A stretch of 64,000 nucleotides of DNA from Lineus longissimus (GCF_910592395.1 NC_088316.1:3906001-3970000), one strand, 5' to 3'; positions 52,843-63,157 are shown, numbered from the stretch's first letter. Made by a program: numbers and translations. Notes: generated by a model not told the origin, from the sequence alone.

Positions 52843-54010
52843 ACCTAAAAAACATTTACTGAGTGATAAAATCACGTTGGTTTGTAAAAGATTATATTGC
52901 CATTGCCCCTAAAGATCTGTTCGGCTTTCACCAAAGGCCCTGGAGATCAAAATATCAGTCCTAAAATAAAATCTCGAAATATTAAAATAATATGTGGCTG
53001 TTTACCCAAAATATTGCCTGTCTGGCATCCATCAGTCATGTTGTCAGTCAGAATCTGCCTCTGTCATTTCTGGCCTACTCAATCAGCCTATCTGATCCTA
53101 CTCTGACCAGATTCCAACATCCTTTTAATATTCTATAGATGACAAAATCTCGTGGCTGGCCTATCATTCCCCTATTATCCCTTGTAGTAGTGGCATTTAG
53201 GGGTCTTGTTTTTGAGTGGCAATACTTGTATGCACTTAGAAACTCTTCCGTGACCAGGTTGTTAGAAGCTTATAGTGGTATAAATGTAAATTGGTTGAGG
53301 AAATTGCTGTTTAGAATTACCGAATGTTACAGGAGGGGAGCAATGTACACTTTCAGGGAGGGAAGAGTGCAGGGGAGATTGGTTATACAGTGTGGCCCAA
53401 ATCATCAGAACCTTGTCCAAAAGAGAACCAAAGCATCGGAACCCAGTCTAAAAGATGCCCAAAGCTTCAGAACCCTGTCGAAAAGAGGCCTCAAGGTTCA
53501 TAACCCCATCCAAAAGATGTGGCAGTTGTTGCAGAGGTTGACAGATTGTTGCTTTTTCAGTTTTCCAGTCAAATCTGAAATAAATAGAAGACCTGCATGC
53601 TATTGTTTGTCAGTTTATGTTTGAGTATCCATGACTTGGGATCTGGACATTGTAAAACCACAATTTGCAATTCACTACGCGCTAAAGAACGCGTGGCGTT
53701 GACTCACTTTCGTTCAACCACGGGAAGTAAACTCGCAAAAAATCCTGCCAACTTCTGAGCCGTCAAGTCCTAGGGGAATAAGATGATCTTCTTTGAAGTC
53801 AGAGGCCACTAAAGTGGTATCTAAAAACTGTTCAAAGTTGCCTAAGGTCTACAGGGATGCTTGATGAAGCATGGTAAGCTTTGGGATGGCATTTCTGATG
53901 GAGTTGCATTTGTATTACAAAAACAGTGTACTATTAGGCTGGGGTTCTTCATCATTGGTGTTTTTTCTCTCAAACATGTGAGGGCAATGCTGTTTGGACA
54001 GGAGTGACAT
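52843..54010. other. No recognised gene; one open frame with a short diverged tandem
   Basis: A 161-residue plus frame (53139-53624) is open. Its middle is four diverged 31-bp repeats (GAACCCTGTCCAAAAGAG type, about 53403-53527), and I see no domain. I treat it as non-coding. Confidence 0.4.
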
Positions 54011-54018
54011 TTGGGTAA

Positions 54019-54895
54019 GAAAATGTACCTGCATAATGCGCCGAGTGTACTTTTTGCCCAACTTGAAGAGCTAGAGAGAGGAATCATACCAAGAAAACAT
54101 ACATTAACATGATTATTATTTAAGAATCTTGAACTTCAGAAAGGCCAAAACATTTCTCACTCAAGAAAGCCACCCCAAGATTCCTTAACTTAGATTATTA
54201 TTGTCGCTATTATACACTCGCAAAGCCTCGTCCGCCATGACATTTCTGAGTCCAGCAAAATTCCATATTGGACGACCTTAAACATCCACTATTTGCTATA
54301 TTATGCAACCAAATGTCTTGGCAAAGAAATCAATCCAAAGGAAAATAATGAAACAATTTGTTTTTAATGAAATATACTATAAACTTCATTTTTATTGGAT
54401 TAAAACCTTTTAGGATCCGTTACGACATTTTTTTGGATCCGTTATTGCTTTTTTGGATCCGATACGATGTGATGACTTGAAATCACATGATGTGAATCGA
54501 GTTTACGCTATTGGCCAAGAATATTTGGTAGCATAATATTGGAGAGGGTATCCTTCTAACAGAGGTGTTCACTAAGGGACACCTCTTTATTAATGACAAC
54601 CTCTCTACTACGGACACTAGTTTTGGTCCCTAAATGGTGTTTTCCATTCAATTTGACCTTTCTAATCAGGACACCTCTATTAAGGACAGCACTTGTCAGT
54701 ACCGAGGGTGTCCTTAATAGAGAGGTTCTACTGTAGTTGTTTCCATTCAATTTGATCTCTCCAATCACCTCGCTATAAAGGATAACACTAGTCAGTCCCG
54801 AGGGTGTCCTAGTGAGGTTTATACAGTATATTGTTTGAGTGCAAAGCCTATTTTGATAGGACACTCTTCCCAAAGGAAACCACTTTGGTACCAAG
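54019..54895 (-). repeat. Inverted, internally deleted duplicate of SCOC-region sequence
   Basis: Read on the minus strand, 54895-54670 matches about 32512-32755, and the rest down to 54019 matches about 36835-37135. The junction falls within the shared pogo-like miniature element. About 320 extra bases (about 54214-54540) interrupt the copy next to TCCAATA. Confidence 0.85.
54029..54070 (-). pseudogene. Duplicated copy of SCOC exon 3
   Basis: The 42-base exon is preserved with acceptor TAG and donor GTACAT. It differs from 37082-37123 at one base, a Val codon change from GTC to GTA that is silent. No other SCOC exon is nearby, so it is an orphan exon, but it could still be spliced into a passing transcript. 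Confidence 0.85.
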
Positions 54896-54945
54896 GACAG
54901 CACTAGTCAGTCCGGAGGGTGTCCTTAATAGAGAGGTTCTACTGT
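54550..54945. mobile_element. Pogo/Tigger-like miniature elements (part of the duplicate and the 3' flank of the EctC-like gene)
   Basis: Right ends TAGAGAGGTTCTACTGTA occur at about 54736 and 54944; the second ends just before the stop codon of the EctC-like gene. A TTTATT at 54586-54591 inside the element would give that gene an AATAAA poly(A) signal. Confidence 0.75.
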
Positions 54946-54946
54946 A

Positions 54947-57900
54947 CTAATAACTAGAATAGCCTGAGCCATCTAGTGTGTGCACCTCGTCTCCAACGAT
55001 CGGCGGCGAGAACGTGCACAAACAAATACTGGTCTCTTCTTCTATAGTCATAACATGAGGGTCATGCTTATCCATCACCATCATAGTCCCTTTAACATCT
55101 TCATCTCTCCCGTACGTGTGCTCCGCCCGGTCGTCATCCCAGACGTATTTACCCACGCCCCCAATGTAGTATGCACTTTCCAGTAGGTTCTTGTACTCCA
55201 AATAAGACTGTTTATTGGGATATCCAAGGGTGTTGGAAATAGCCACAGAATAGCCATCTTTCTTTACTAGAAATCGCCTGCTTTCTCCGTTTCCCCACGC
55301 CACGTTCAGGTCAGAGGCAATGACTTCTTTCAAAGATTTGTGGACGTATCTCGGCCTTGAGGTGTTCCCTGTGGCTGGGCAGTACACGACCATCAACCTC
55401 ACTGGCTCTAACACAGTAATGGAACAAGTGGTATATCCTGAATAAAGAACGATTACAAAATAAAGAATAAAGGATAAAGAAAGAATGAAGAGTATTGAAA
55501 GAATAATGAAAATCAAGGATACTGGAAGATTTACGAATAAAGGAGTAATCGTCTCTGTCGCCAACACCGCAATGGAAGAAAAAGAAAAAAGAATGAAGAA
55601 AGTACAGTAGAACCTCCCTTAGCGGACATCTCTCTATTAAGGGCACTAGTTTGGGTCCCAAATTGGTCATTTGTATTCAATTTGACCTCCCTAATCAGGA
55701 CACCTCTCTATTAAGGACAGCACTTGCCAGTCCCGAGGGTGTCCTTTATAGATTGGTTCTGTAAGTAATAAAGAATAAAGAAAGAATATGTAATCAGGAA
55801 TCAGGAATAAGATGACCCATTACATAAAGACTATAGTTGCTTTTAATACACGAGGACGGTTCTAGCCCTCCTCACCTCGAGCCACTTGAAGCCGGATCAC
55901 CTGTAACTGACTTTGCGCTGTCTACACGGAGACGGATCAAATCGCCGGCCCCAGGTCAGTTCAGGCCACTTAAACCACTAACCTGTCGCATGGTGGCGCG
56001 TGTTTTCATGAACTGCTATATACCGCACTACTCGATTTTAGTACCGTGCGCAAAGTGACTCGAAGCCAGATCGGTTCTACACGAGAGATTAAGCGTCTTG
56101 AAGTGGCTCCAACCCGCCTCAAGTGACTCGAGACTGCAGTGCTAACGCGCCTCGGGTCAGGTCACTTGGAGACGGTTCTGATTTTGTTCTACACGGTAAA
56201 AATTATCCTGACCCGCCTCGAGCTGGCTCAAAGCCGGTTCCAACTGTCCTCGTGTAGAAAGGCCTTATGTCTGTTGACTGTGCTTTAAGAGAGACTGGCA
56301 TCATGCCTAGTCTCTGGCATCATGCCTAGTCTCTCTTAAAGCACAGTCAACAGACACCACTATACCCCCTCGCCGAAAGGTAGTGCACTGAAAATGACTG
56401 CATCACACTGCTTTTGACTGAAACCCCCACTGCATATGACTGTCTTAGGCATATCATTTTTTCTTAATGTTTTAAAACCACTGATTTTGACTGAAAGACC
56501 ACTGCAAAGCACTGCCACTTGCATATCATTATGAACGACGTATTTCAAAAACACTGCCTATAGGGCCGTTTAGACGACAGAAAAAAGGCCCGATGAGATC
56601 CGATCGAATCCGAATGCGGTCTAAATTTCCCTGGTGTAAACGCAAACCGATCGGGTCTCATGTGGTCCCATCGGGTCTTCAAGTGGTCCACCTCTTTTGC
56701 TTGTTCCATCGGGGCTAATCCGGATCAAATTTGGTCGTCTCTACGCGATCGGGCCTAATGCGGTCTCATCTGGACTAATTTTTTTACCTACACGCATGAG
56801 TATTGGATATGGTACTTCGGCAATACTTCCTTTCATTATAAACACGTGTATTTTCGTGGGAATTAATGTCCTTTTGATTGTCAGTTTTATAGTATTTTCT
56901 CTTGGCTTATTTTCATTATTCCAGTATGGTGAAGGATAAGTTCACGGACACGGTTGTTTTCGATCTCATACATATTTGGAGTGATCAATCCATTCAGCGG
57001 AAGCTAGACAGCAGCTACCATAAGAATGAGCTTGCCTAGTACCATTATAACCCGCATTGTGGCGCTAAATCGGTGATGCCACCGCGACATCCTGCGGATT
57101 ATTGGTGGAGCCAAAAGAAATTAGTCCACATCAGTCCTCATTGCTGTTAGCGTCTAAATGGGTACATTAAAATGAGACCACATCCGGTCTGGAATGGGGT
57201 TCGATTGGATCGGATCGGAATGCGGTCTTATGCGGTCTTTTTGGAAAGTGTCTAAACGGCCCTTACGACTGAAAGACCACTGATTTCCACTTCTCCAACT
57301 CTGATCGAAACCCGTGGCATTTTCAACATGACTGAAAACCACTGCTTTATGACTGTTGAGATTAAGACTTGATGGCAGTGTAAAGCAGTGGAAATTGCAG
57401 TCAAATTCAGTGTTAAATATCACCCATAATGCAACCTGAGACAGGAAGCTAGTAAGGCTGAAAGGGTGGATGTCGTCCTGGGTGCCGACAAATGGTACCC
57501 AGGTTCGAGATCGACTGGACAATAAGCACCCTGGGTGCCATTACACTAGACAAACAGCACCCAGCTTCTTTTTGCCTGGCTTACGGATCTTAGGGACGAG
57601 GACGTTTCTTGCAATCTCGTTTTATTTCGCGCCGTGGTAATTGCGGCATTAGCAGTGCGCGAAATAAAAAGAACAGATAAACAGAAAAAAATGCGTTTAG
57701 GCCTATGGGTTCTTTATCTCTCTAATGAGATGGAATTGATGAAAGAAAGGTTTTTAGAGCGCGGTATCATGACACGTGACCTCCGTGATCGTGGGGCCAA
57801 CCTCGTTGTAGGTATAGAAAAGTGTAGAAGAAGAAGCTGGGTGCTGTTTGTCTTGTGTAATGGCACCCAGGGTGCTTATTGTCCAGTCGATCTCGAACCT

Positions 57901-60900
57901 GGATACCATTTGTCGGCACCCAGGACGACATCCACCCTTTCAGCGCTAGTAAGTTTGAATTTGATAGTCAAACATGGTAACCGGAAAAACGCCGACCGAC
58001 CGACCGAGCGACTGACGGACTGACCTGCGAACCTACCGTCATATACAGTATCCCTTTCGCTTTCTATAGCACATGTATCTGTGTAGTGCCCAGCGCAATG
58101 GACGTGATGGAGTCCGACGTGTCTGACAGCAGCATCTCCAGTCAATTATACCGGGAAAACGAGCCCACGCGGTAATGAACTGATAACGATACTCTAAAGA
58201 TATGCTTTGTCTACATGGTCAGTGGATATAAAAACATGATTTGGGCCTAATCTATGCACTGTAGTTTTTCTACTCGAGTGTCTCGACCGATGCAATGCAT
58301 GAACTGCAACGCGCAATATGCATTTGTTGTCATTTGAACAGCGCACGTGCGCTTGTTTACAATTTTATTTCACATGACCTGCTGCTGTCCGACACGTCGG
58401 ACTCCATCATGTCCATTGCGCTGGGCACTACACAGATACATGTGCTATAGAGAAGCGAAAGGGATACTGCATATGACGGTAGGTTGGCAGGTCAGTCAGT
58501 CGGTCGGTCGGTCGGTCGGTCGGCGTTTTTCCGGTTACCGTCAAACATTCAAGAAATCATGGTAGCTCTTCATATTTCTCGATATTTACCCGAATTTCAA
58601 TATGAGAAGAGGGGAGTTTTAGTCAGTTTGAATTGGAACACATAAGGAGCCAAATAAATGCAAAAAGGGTAATTTAGACAGACACTGAAGTTGTATTTTC
58701 AGCAAATCAAGAAGGCTGTAGGCCCTATAGGTGTTGTAATGTATGCATACACCGGCAGGCAGAAAATGCATGCTGCATACCGTCTGCAGACTGGGGGTTT
58801 TCTCATGAGTCAATAGAATCTAAGGTTTGGAATTAGGGGACCATATCAGTAGTTGCTTTGCGCCAACTTTTTTTCAAAGTTTGTTTTCTTATACATGTAT
58901 TTGAATTACCTGTGAATCATCTTGCAGGAAGATTATTTTTGGGTGTGCATGACAGATGACGTACTTAATACAGAACATGTATATTGTATCCGCCTGTTGT
59001 GCCTCGTGCGCCTGGTTGATTGACCGGCAAGGTTGGGTTCGTTTCAAAGGGAGAATTTCATGATAAAAAGTGCTGAATGACATGGGTAAATATAATTAAA
59101 GATAACAGAATGAAGAAACCCAGGGAACAGAAAACCATTGTATATCAAACACCCACCTTGACAGTTCTCCTCTGTCTCTTGATGTTAAGTGAAAATACCG
59201 GCCTCTTTGACATTCTAAACAGGTGTTGTTAGGCCAAATAAAAAATGTTTTCAGGCAAATGTTTATTACTACAGTCCTGGTCACAAGATACATCCTAGCT
59301 GATTAGCATCATGTAGGCCCTACGTGCTAAATCCGTGCGAGTCACACATACATGTAGCGTGCCAGTGGATGCACTTGGTTCACAGTTAAAGGAATTTAGG
59401 CCTACACCCCAACTCGTGGTGTATCGCAAAGCCTGTTTGCACAACGGCCTAGATAATCTTTGTTCTTCCGTTTGGCATATACCTGAAATGGCCTCTTATT
59501 TTTTAGTGTGAAAATCACATGGCAACTGTTGAGATGGTCCCCTAATTCCAGATCTTAATTTTAATACAGAAGTTGGCTGAAAGCGACTGCTGATATGGTC
59601 CCCTAATTCCAGACCTTAGATTCTATTGACTCATGAGAAAACCCCCAGTCTGCAGCCGGTATGCAGCATGCATTTTCTGCCCACCGATGCATACACTGCA
59701 AGATATCTGCATGTATCTGCATGCATCTGCTGTAGGCCCTATAGGTGTTGTAATGTATGCATACACTGCAAGATATCTGCATGGGAGCTGCAGTCAACAG
59801 CTGATGTTGTGGGCAACAATACACTCACACTCAGAAACCACAAACTCCCACCCCTTCCTGCTACCTTAATACTTCTGGGGGCTAAACTTTAGAATTACCG
59901 ATCGGATGTTCTTCCGCACTATATAAGTTGTGAATCGGTTTAAAAGAGATGGTTGCGCGTAGCATGTTGCATGTTGACTTACTTATTCATTATTCCGTAT
60001 TCATTCGCGCCTTGGACCTATACTTCCGATCGGGAATTCTAAAGTCGTTCCCTTCTGGGTACTAAATGGGGGCTTACTGGACTTTGCGCAACGAAACGAA
60101 ACGAGCGAAATGGGGGAGCGACTATTATGTTTTACCCCGGTACTCTAGCCTGAAAATTTGTTCGGACCTCGATCGAAGATGGTACGACAAACAATTAATT
60201 AATCAAACCCTTATGAGGTTCATTCATTTGAAGTAGAGAGGGTAACGTACATTGTGCTTGCATGCATTGCAGAGAACGACTTTTGAGTGATGACCCACAC
60301 CCACCCAGGCAGCTGAGACACATGTCTTGTTGGACATGCCTACCGATTTTTACTAAATAAAAGCATAACTTCATCACACTTTTCGGGGTTGAAAATGTAC
60401 TCAAGTAAATTACCAAAATTACATGCCAAATTCGCACATGACCTGTTATTTCTCAAAGCTTGGAAGCTCAAATGTCTGAATGTAATGTATGCGCGTAATG
60501 TATACTCTCAGCAAGCGAATAGTTGTGATCGTCAGTTTTTGATACGAATCGTTTCCTGTATGGCCGTTACAAGCCATTGTCTGAATATGGTGTGAACCTG
60601 TTTACCGTTCAATGCTGCTCCTTGTGACGCTGTACCCGCAAATGTTCAATGAAAAAAATGCTGGATAATGACTTACACGGCTTGTTCGCATCGTAAACAT
60701 AGTGGTATTCGGGTAAACTGAATTGGGTTTGGCCTAATTTTACAACGATTACTCCCCATGTAACCATGATCTAGGATGGACAGGCTGTGTATGATGAATA
60801 GGAAAAGTCACCTAGGGACCGTTGCGTAGAATACGTTTTTGGCGAAATATTGCGCAAAGTCCAGTAAGCCCTAAATGGGGACCTGTTAGCAAAAAAAAAA

Positions 60901-61103
60901 AGGCTTCGGTTTGATAAATCACTCCCATGAGCCGATTTTGGACAATTCTGGATGGACTAGTGGTTAACCCTTTAGCTCCTAGAGATTTTATTTTTAAATA
61001 CCGTGGTTCCTTAGAGCATTTTCACAAAAAATGACATGTATTCGTTTTTAGCTCAGCTGACAAGCTGAGCTATTCATATGAGTAAATGGTAGAATGAATG
61101 TCC

Positions 61104-61134
<31 letters not shown>

Positions 61135-63157
61135 CGTTAAACAGGCACGTTTCAAAACTATGGCGGATAGGCGATAGATTTTCCCTATAAGCCATTTAGA
61201 CCCTTCAGGACTCCTGAATAGACCAAGTGTGGGTCCGGCAGGATTAACAGTTTGGCCACCAGGGGGCAAAAAGCCTAAATCACAAAACAATTTTTTGGCG
61301 CTTTATTCAAGCAGATAGAAGCTTGAAATAAAGTTGAAAAGGACCGCATGCATGTAGGTCTTGAAACTACTAAGAGTAGTTTTGATTGATACTACCAGTT
61401 GGCGTTACTGAGCCAAAATCTGTGTTGACCTAGTTTAAGCTTGATTTGAATTTCCCGCTCTTGTATGACTCTGAAGGTTGTGGGTTCCAATCCCACTTCG
61501 GGTCAATTTTTTTTTTTTTTTAATTTTTACTTTTTTCACTTGTAAATACATTTTCTTTACTTTTTTGAATAATTTGGTGGGCGGCCATCTTGGTTTTTTT
61601 TTTCTATTTTAAAGCCTTTGCTGTATCCAGAGTGACATGAATTTTATGGTTGGTGTACAATAAGCCTCCTTTACATGATATCACATGGGCTTTCTATTTG
61701 ACCTACTTTTCAAGGTCAGCCTGGCTCAGGCACTTAGATTTGACTAATAAGTGGCATATTTGTCACCATTTAAAAGTCTTTTTACTTTGGTATGTTTGCC
61801 TGATATATTGACAAAACTGAGGTTGAAAGAGATCTATCGGGTACTTTCCATGTTCATATATTTCAGCTGAGCGCCAGGCCCTTGGGCCTCTTGTTTGGAA
61901 AAAGAGATAGAAAAACTAAAAGATAATGTATACTACAAGTTGTGTTTATTTTGTTCTATGGAAGGTCCTCTACACATCTGAGGGTTTTTTTCACAAAAAT
62001 GGTCATAGAAGTCGGTCAAATAATATTTCAAATCATGTCTCCTGGACGCCCAGATCCGCCCGACCACGTGTACCCCCACGCAGACGACAAAAAGACGCTA
62101 AAATAATCACAGCATGGACCATGTACATCATAGCAGTGTTTCAACACATAAACCAATGATCAATGCACGTAGCAGTGCTGCAATACATCTACTATGTAGT
62201 GCTTAGTGGTTTTGCAAGTGACCCTTATAGGCCCTTTTCCAGACCCCCTCCTTCCTCAATTCCTCCTCCAATATCTAAGTCTGGACCTCCAAAGTCATCA
62301 ACACAACTATCTGAATTGTCGCTGTCTAAATCCAGCTGCTGTAACACATCGTCGACTCCAAAATAAGCCATTGTCCTGCCACACAATAGCTCCACAATGG
62401 CGTGATTTGCAAAATGTCAACAAACCTTGGTCCCAAACTTCAACTGAAAATTACACACTATCGATACACAGCAACATGATAAAAACTTGCATGCATTCAA
62501 TGCAGTATACTTCCTGGTACCTGAAAATGAGGTTGGTCTCACTCCACAGTTCCCATGTATTTTTCCATTTATGATTTATGGGGTCGGGTGGTTGTGGGCA
62601 TCCAGTGAGAAACGGGCAGGGCGGTTCCGGGGGTCTAGGAGCTAAAGGGTTAAGGCGCCCACCTTGTAACTGGAAGGTCGAAGGTTCGAGGCCTGCTGGT
62701 CACCTCCTTCCAATGCAGCCGGTTGGTTAGCCGCCAGCTAGTTAAATATAGGGTACAAACGGCCTTCTCGCCAGGCATTAGAGATAGGAGTTTGTAAGTA
62801 TAAAGAGTGTCTCATAACCCGAAAGCTGGCTGGCCCTTTCATTAGGGGTGACACTAATTAATTATATTATTATAATAAACAAAAACTTCACGTACCAGGC
62901 ATTGCCAAGAAGTCATCGGCTTCAAGCTTTCTGGCAGATTCACCTTCGAACTCGACGGATATTTTCCCAGCTATACAGTAGTAGATGTGATCCGTGTTTT
63001 CGAATGCAGGTGCGAGTTTCCCCTTGTAGTGTTCAGGCAGCCTGATCTCGTAGATGATGTGGCCCATCCCATCTTCTAAAGGCACCAGGCAGTACCCTTC
63101 CATCCCCGATGACCCCACGGGAGACGGCTGGAGCGTGGAAATCGTTCGAACCTTCAT
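54947..63157 (-). CDS. Tandem ectoine-synthase-like (EctC) double-cupin protein, two exons
   Basis: Exon 1 is 63157-62896 and exon 2 is 55437-54947 on the minus strand. The donor GTACGTGA and the acceptor TTCTTTATTCAG join in phase 1 and give 250 residues. The join restores a continuous cupin strand pattern (DDFLAMPG to YTTCSITVLEP), so no exon seems to be missing. Residues 1-109 form a first EctC-type cupin starting MKVRTI. Residues 117-250 form a second one containing SRRFLVKKDG, YKNLLESAYYI, DKHDPH, LCTFSPP and GDEVH, in the order found in bacterial L-ectoine synthase. EctC cyclises N-gamma-acetyl-diaminobutyrate to the osmolyte ectoine using an iron bound by Glu, Tyr and His (E57, Y85, H93 in the Paenibacillus enzyme). 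Domain 2 keeps Glu174 and His215 but has Met207 at the Tyr position; it also keeps Cys228, Phe230, Glu238 and His240. Domain 1 lacks all three ligands. Another in-frame ATG at 63217 would add 20 residues. Homology is clear; activity is uncertain. Confidence 0.85.
55603..55760. mobile_element. Pogo/Tigger-like miniature element in the EctC-like gene intron
   Basis: From ACAGTAGAACCTCCC to GATTGGTTCTGTAA. The right end is decayed. Confidence 0.7.
55839..56264. mobile_element. Inverted-repeat element, about 426 bp
   Basis: Left GCTTTTAATACACGAGGAC and inverted right GGCCTTTCTACACGAGGAC match. The interior is full of CTCGAG and GCCACTTGAAGCCGG words. Confidence 0.7.
56268..56356. repeat. Perfect 29-base inverted repeat with a 31-base loop
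   Basis: Arms TGTCTGTTGACTGTGCTTTA plus AGAGAGACT are exact reverse complements. The loop holds GGCATCATGCC twice. It begins 3 bases after the element at 55839-56264 ends. Confidence 0.97.
56562..57263. mobile_element. Inverted-repeat element, about 702 bp
   Basis: The ends AGGGCCGTTTAGAC and GTCTAAACGGCCCT are inverted, followed inward by GATCCGAT and GAATGCGGTCT words on both sides. The host sequence around it is a CACTG/GACTGAAA-rich repeat. Confidence 0.8.
57451..57950. repeat. Foldback with about 120-base arms
   Basis: Arms 57451-57570 and 57830-57950 match closely, for example GGTTCGAGATCGACTGGACA inverted in the right arm. The loop of about 260 bases is unrelated. Confidence 0.9.
57974..58540. 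repeat. Foldback with about 160-base arms containing a GACC/GGTC microsatellite
   Basis: Arms 57974-58133 and 58381-58540 pair, including GTGTAGTGCCCAGCGCAATG and its complement. The right arm has a longer (GGTC)n run than the left. Confidence 0.9.
58741..59696. repeat. Foldback with about 125-base arms
   Basis: Arms 58741-58869 and 59571-59696 pair, including TTGACTCATGAGAAAACCCC in the right arm. CTGTAGGCCCTATAGGTGTT also occurs in direct orientation at about 58717 and 59730, outside the pairing. Confidence 0.85.
59770..60949. other. Intron sequence, nothing recognised
   Basis: Unique-looking non-coding sequence within the EctC-like gene intron. Confidence 0.4.
60968..62649. mobile_element. 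PiggyBac-like non-autonomous DNA transposon, 1,682 bp
   Basis: Perfect 16-base terminal inverted repeats CCCTTTAGCTCCTAGA sit at both ends and are flanked by TTAA (60964-60967 and 62650-62653). A TTAA duplication with ends beginning CCC is the piggyBac signature. The SINE copy at 36388 has a single TTAA at this place and so serves as the empty site. I see no transposase frame. Confidence 0.85.
61045..61895 (+). mobile_element. Helentron/HINE-like element nested in the piggyBac-like element
   Basis: The left end is TTTTTAGCTCAGCTGA and the right end is TCAGCTGAGC (61863-61872), so the subterminal repeats are inverted. The right end is followed by a hairpin, AGGCCCTTGGGCCT (61876-61889), and the end CTTGTTT. 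A (GTCT)n microsatellite at about 61101-61132 follows the left end. Near 61475-61505 there is a Pol III B-box-like GGTTCCAATCC followed by a T run. The layout matches the pearl/HINE (Helentron-associated) plan; the class is inference. Confidence 0.6.

Larger units (their letters stand above)
60950..62890 (+). mobile_element. tRNA-derived SINE, copy 2, split by an insertion (intron of the EctC-like gene)
   Basis: The A-box part (GACTAGTGGTTAA) is at 60955-60967. The rest, from GGCGCCCACC through the B box to an AATAAACAAAAAC tail, is at 62654-62890. The interval between is the TTAA-flanked element. The tail ends a few bases from the donor of exon 1 of the EctC-like gene (62895), antisense to that gene. 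Confidence 0.85.

Noticed and set aside
53139-53624. 161-residue frame as a gene
   Set aside because: It contains four diverged 31-bp repeats, no domain and no splice or promoter evidence.
55438-55567. Hydrophobic start of the frame that runs into EctC exon 2, as a membrane anchor
   Set aside because: It is intron sequence. A good acceptor at 55438-55439 joins exon 1 in phase and restores the cupin fold.
55311-55670. 119-residue minus frame overlapping the EctC-like exon
   Set aside because: It is a shadow in another frame of exon 2 and its upstream intron.
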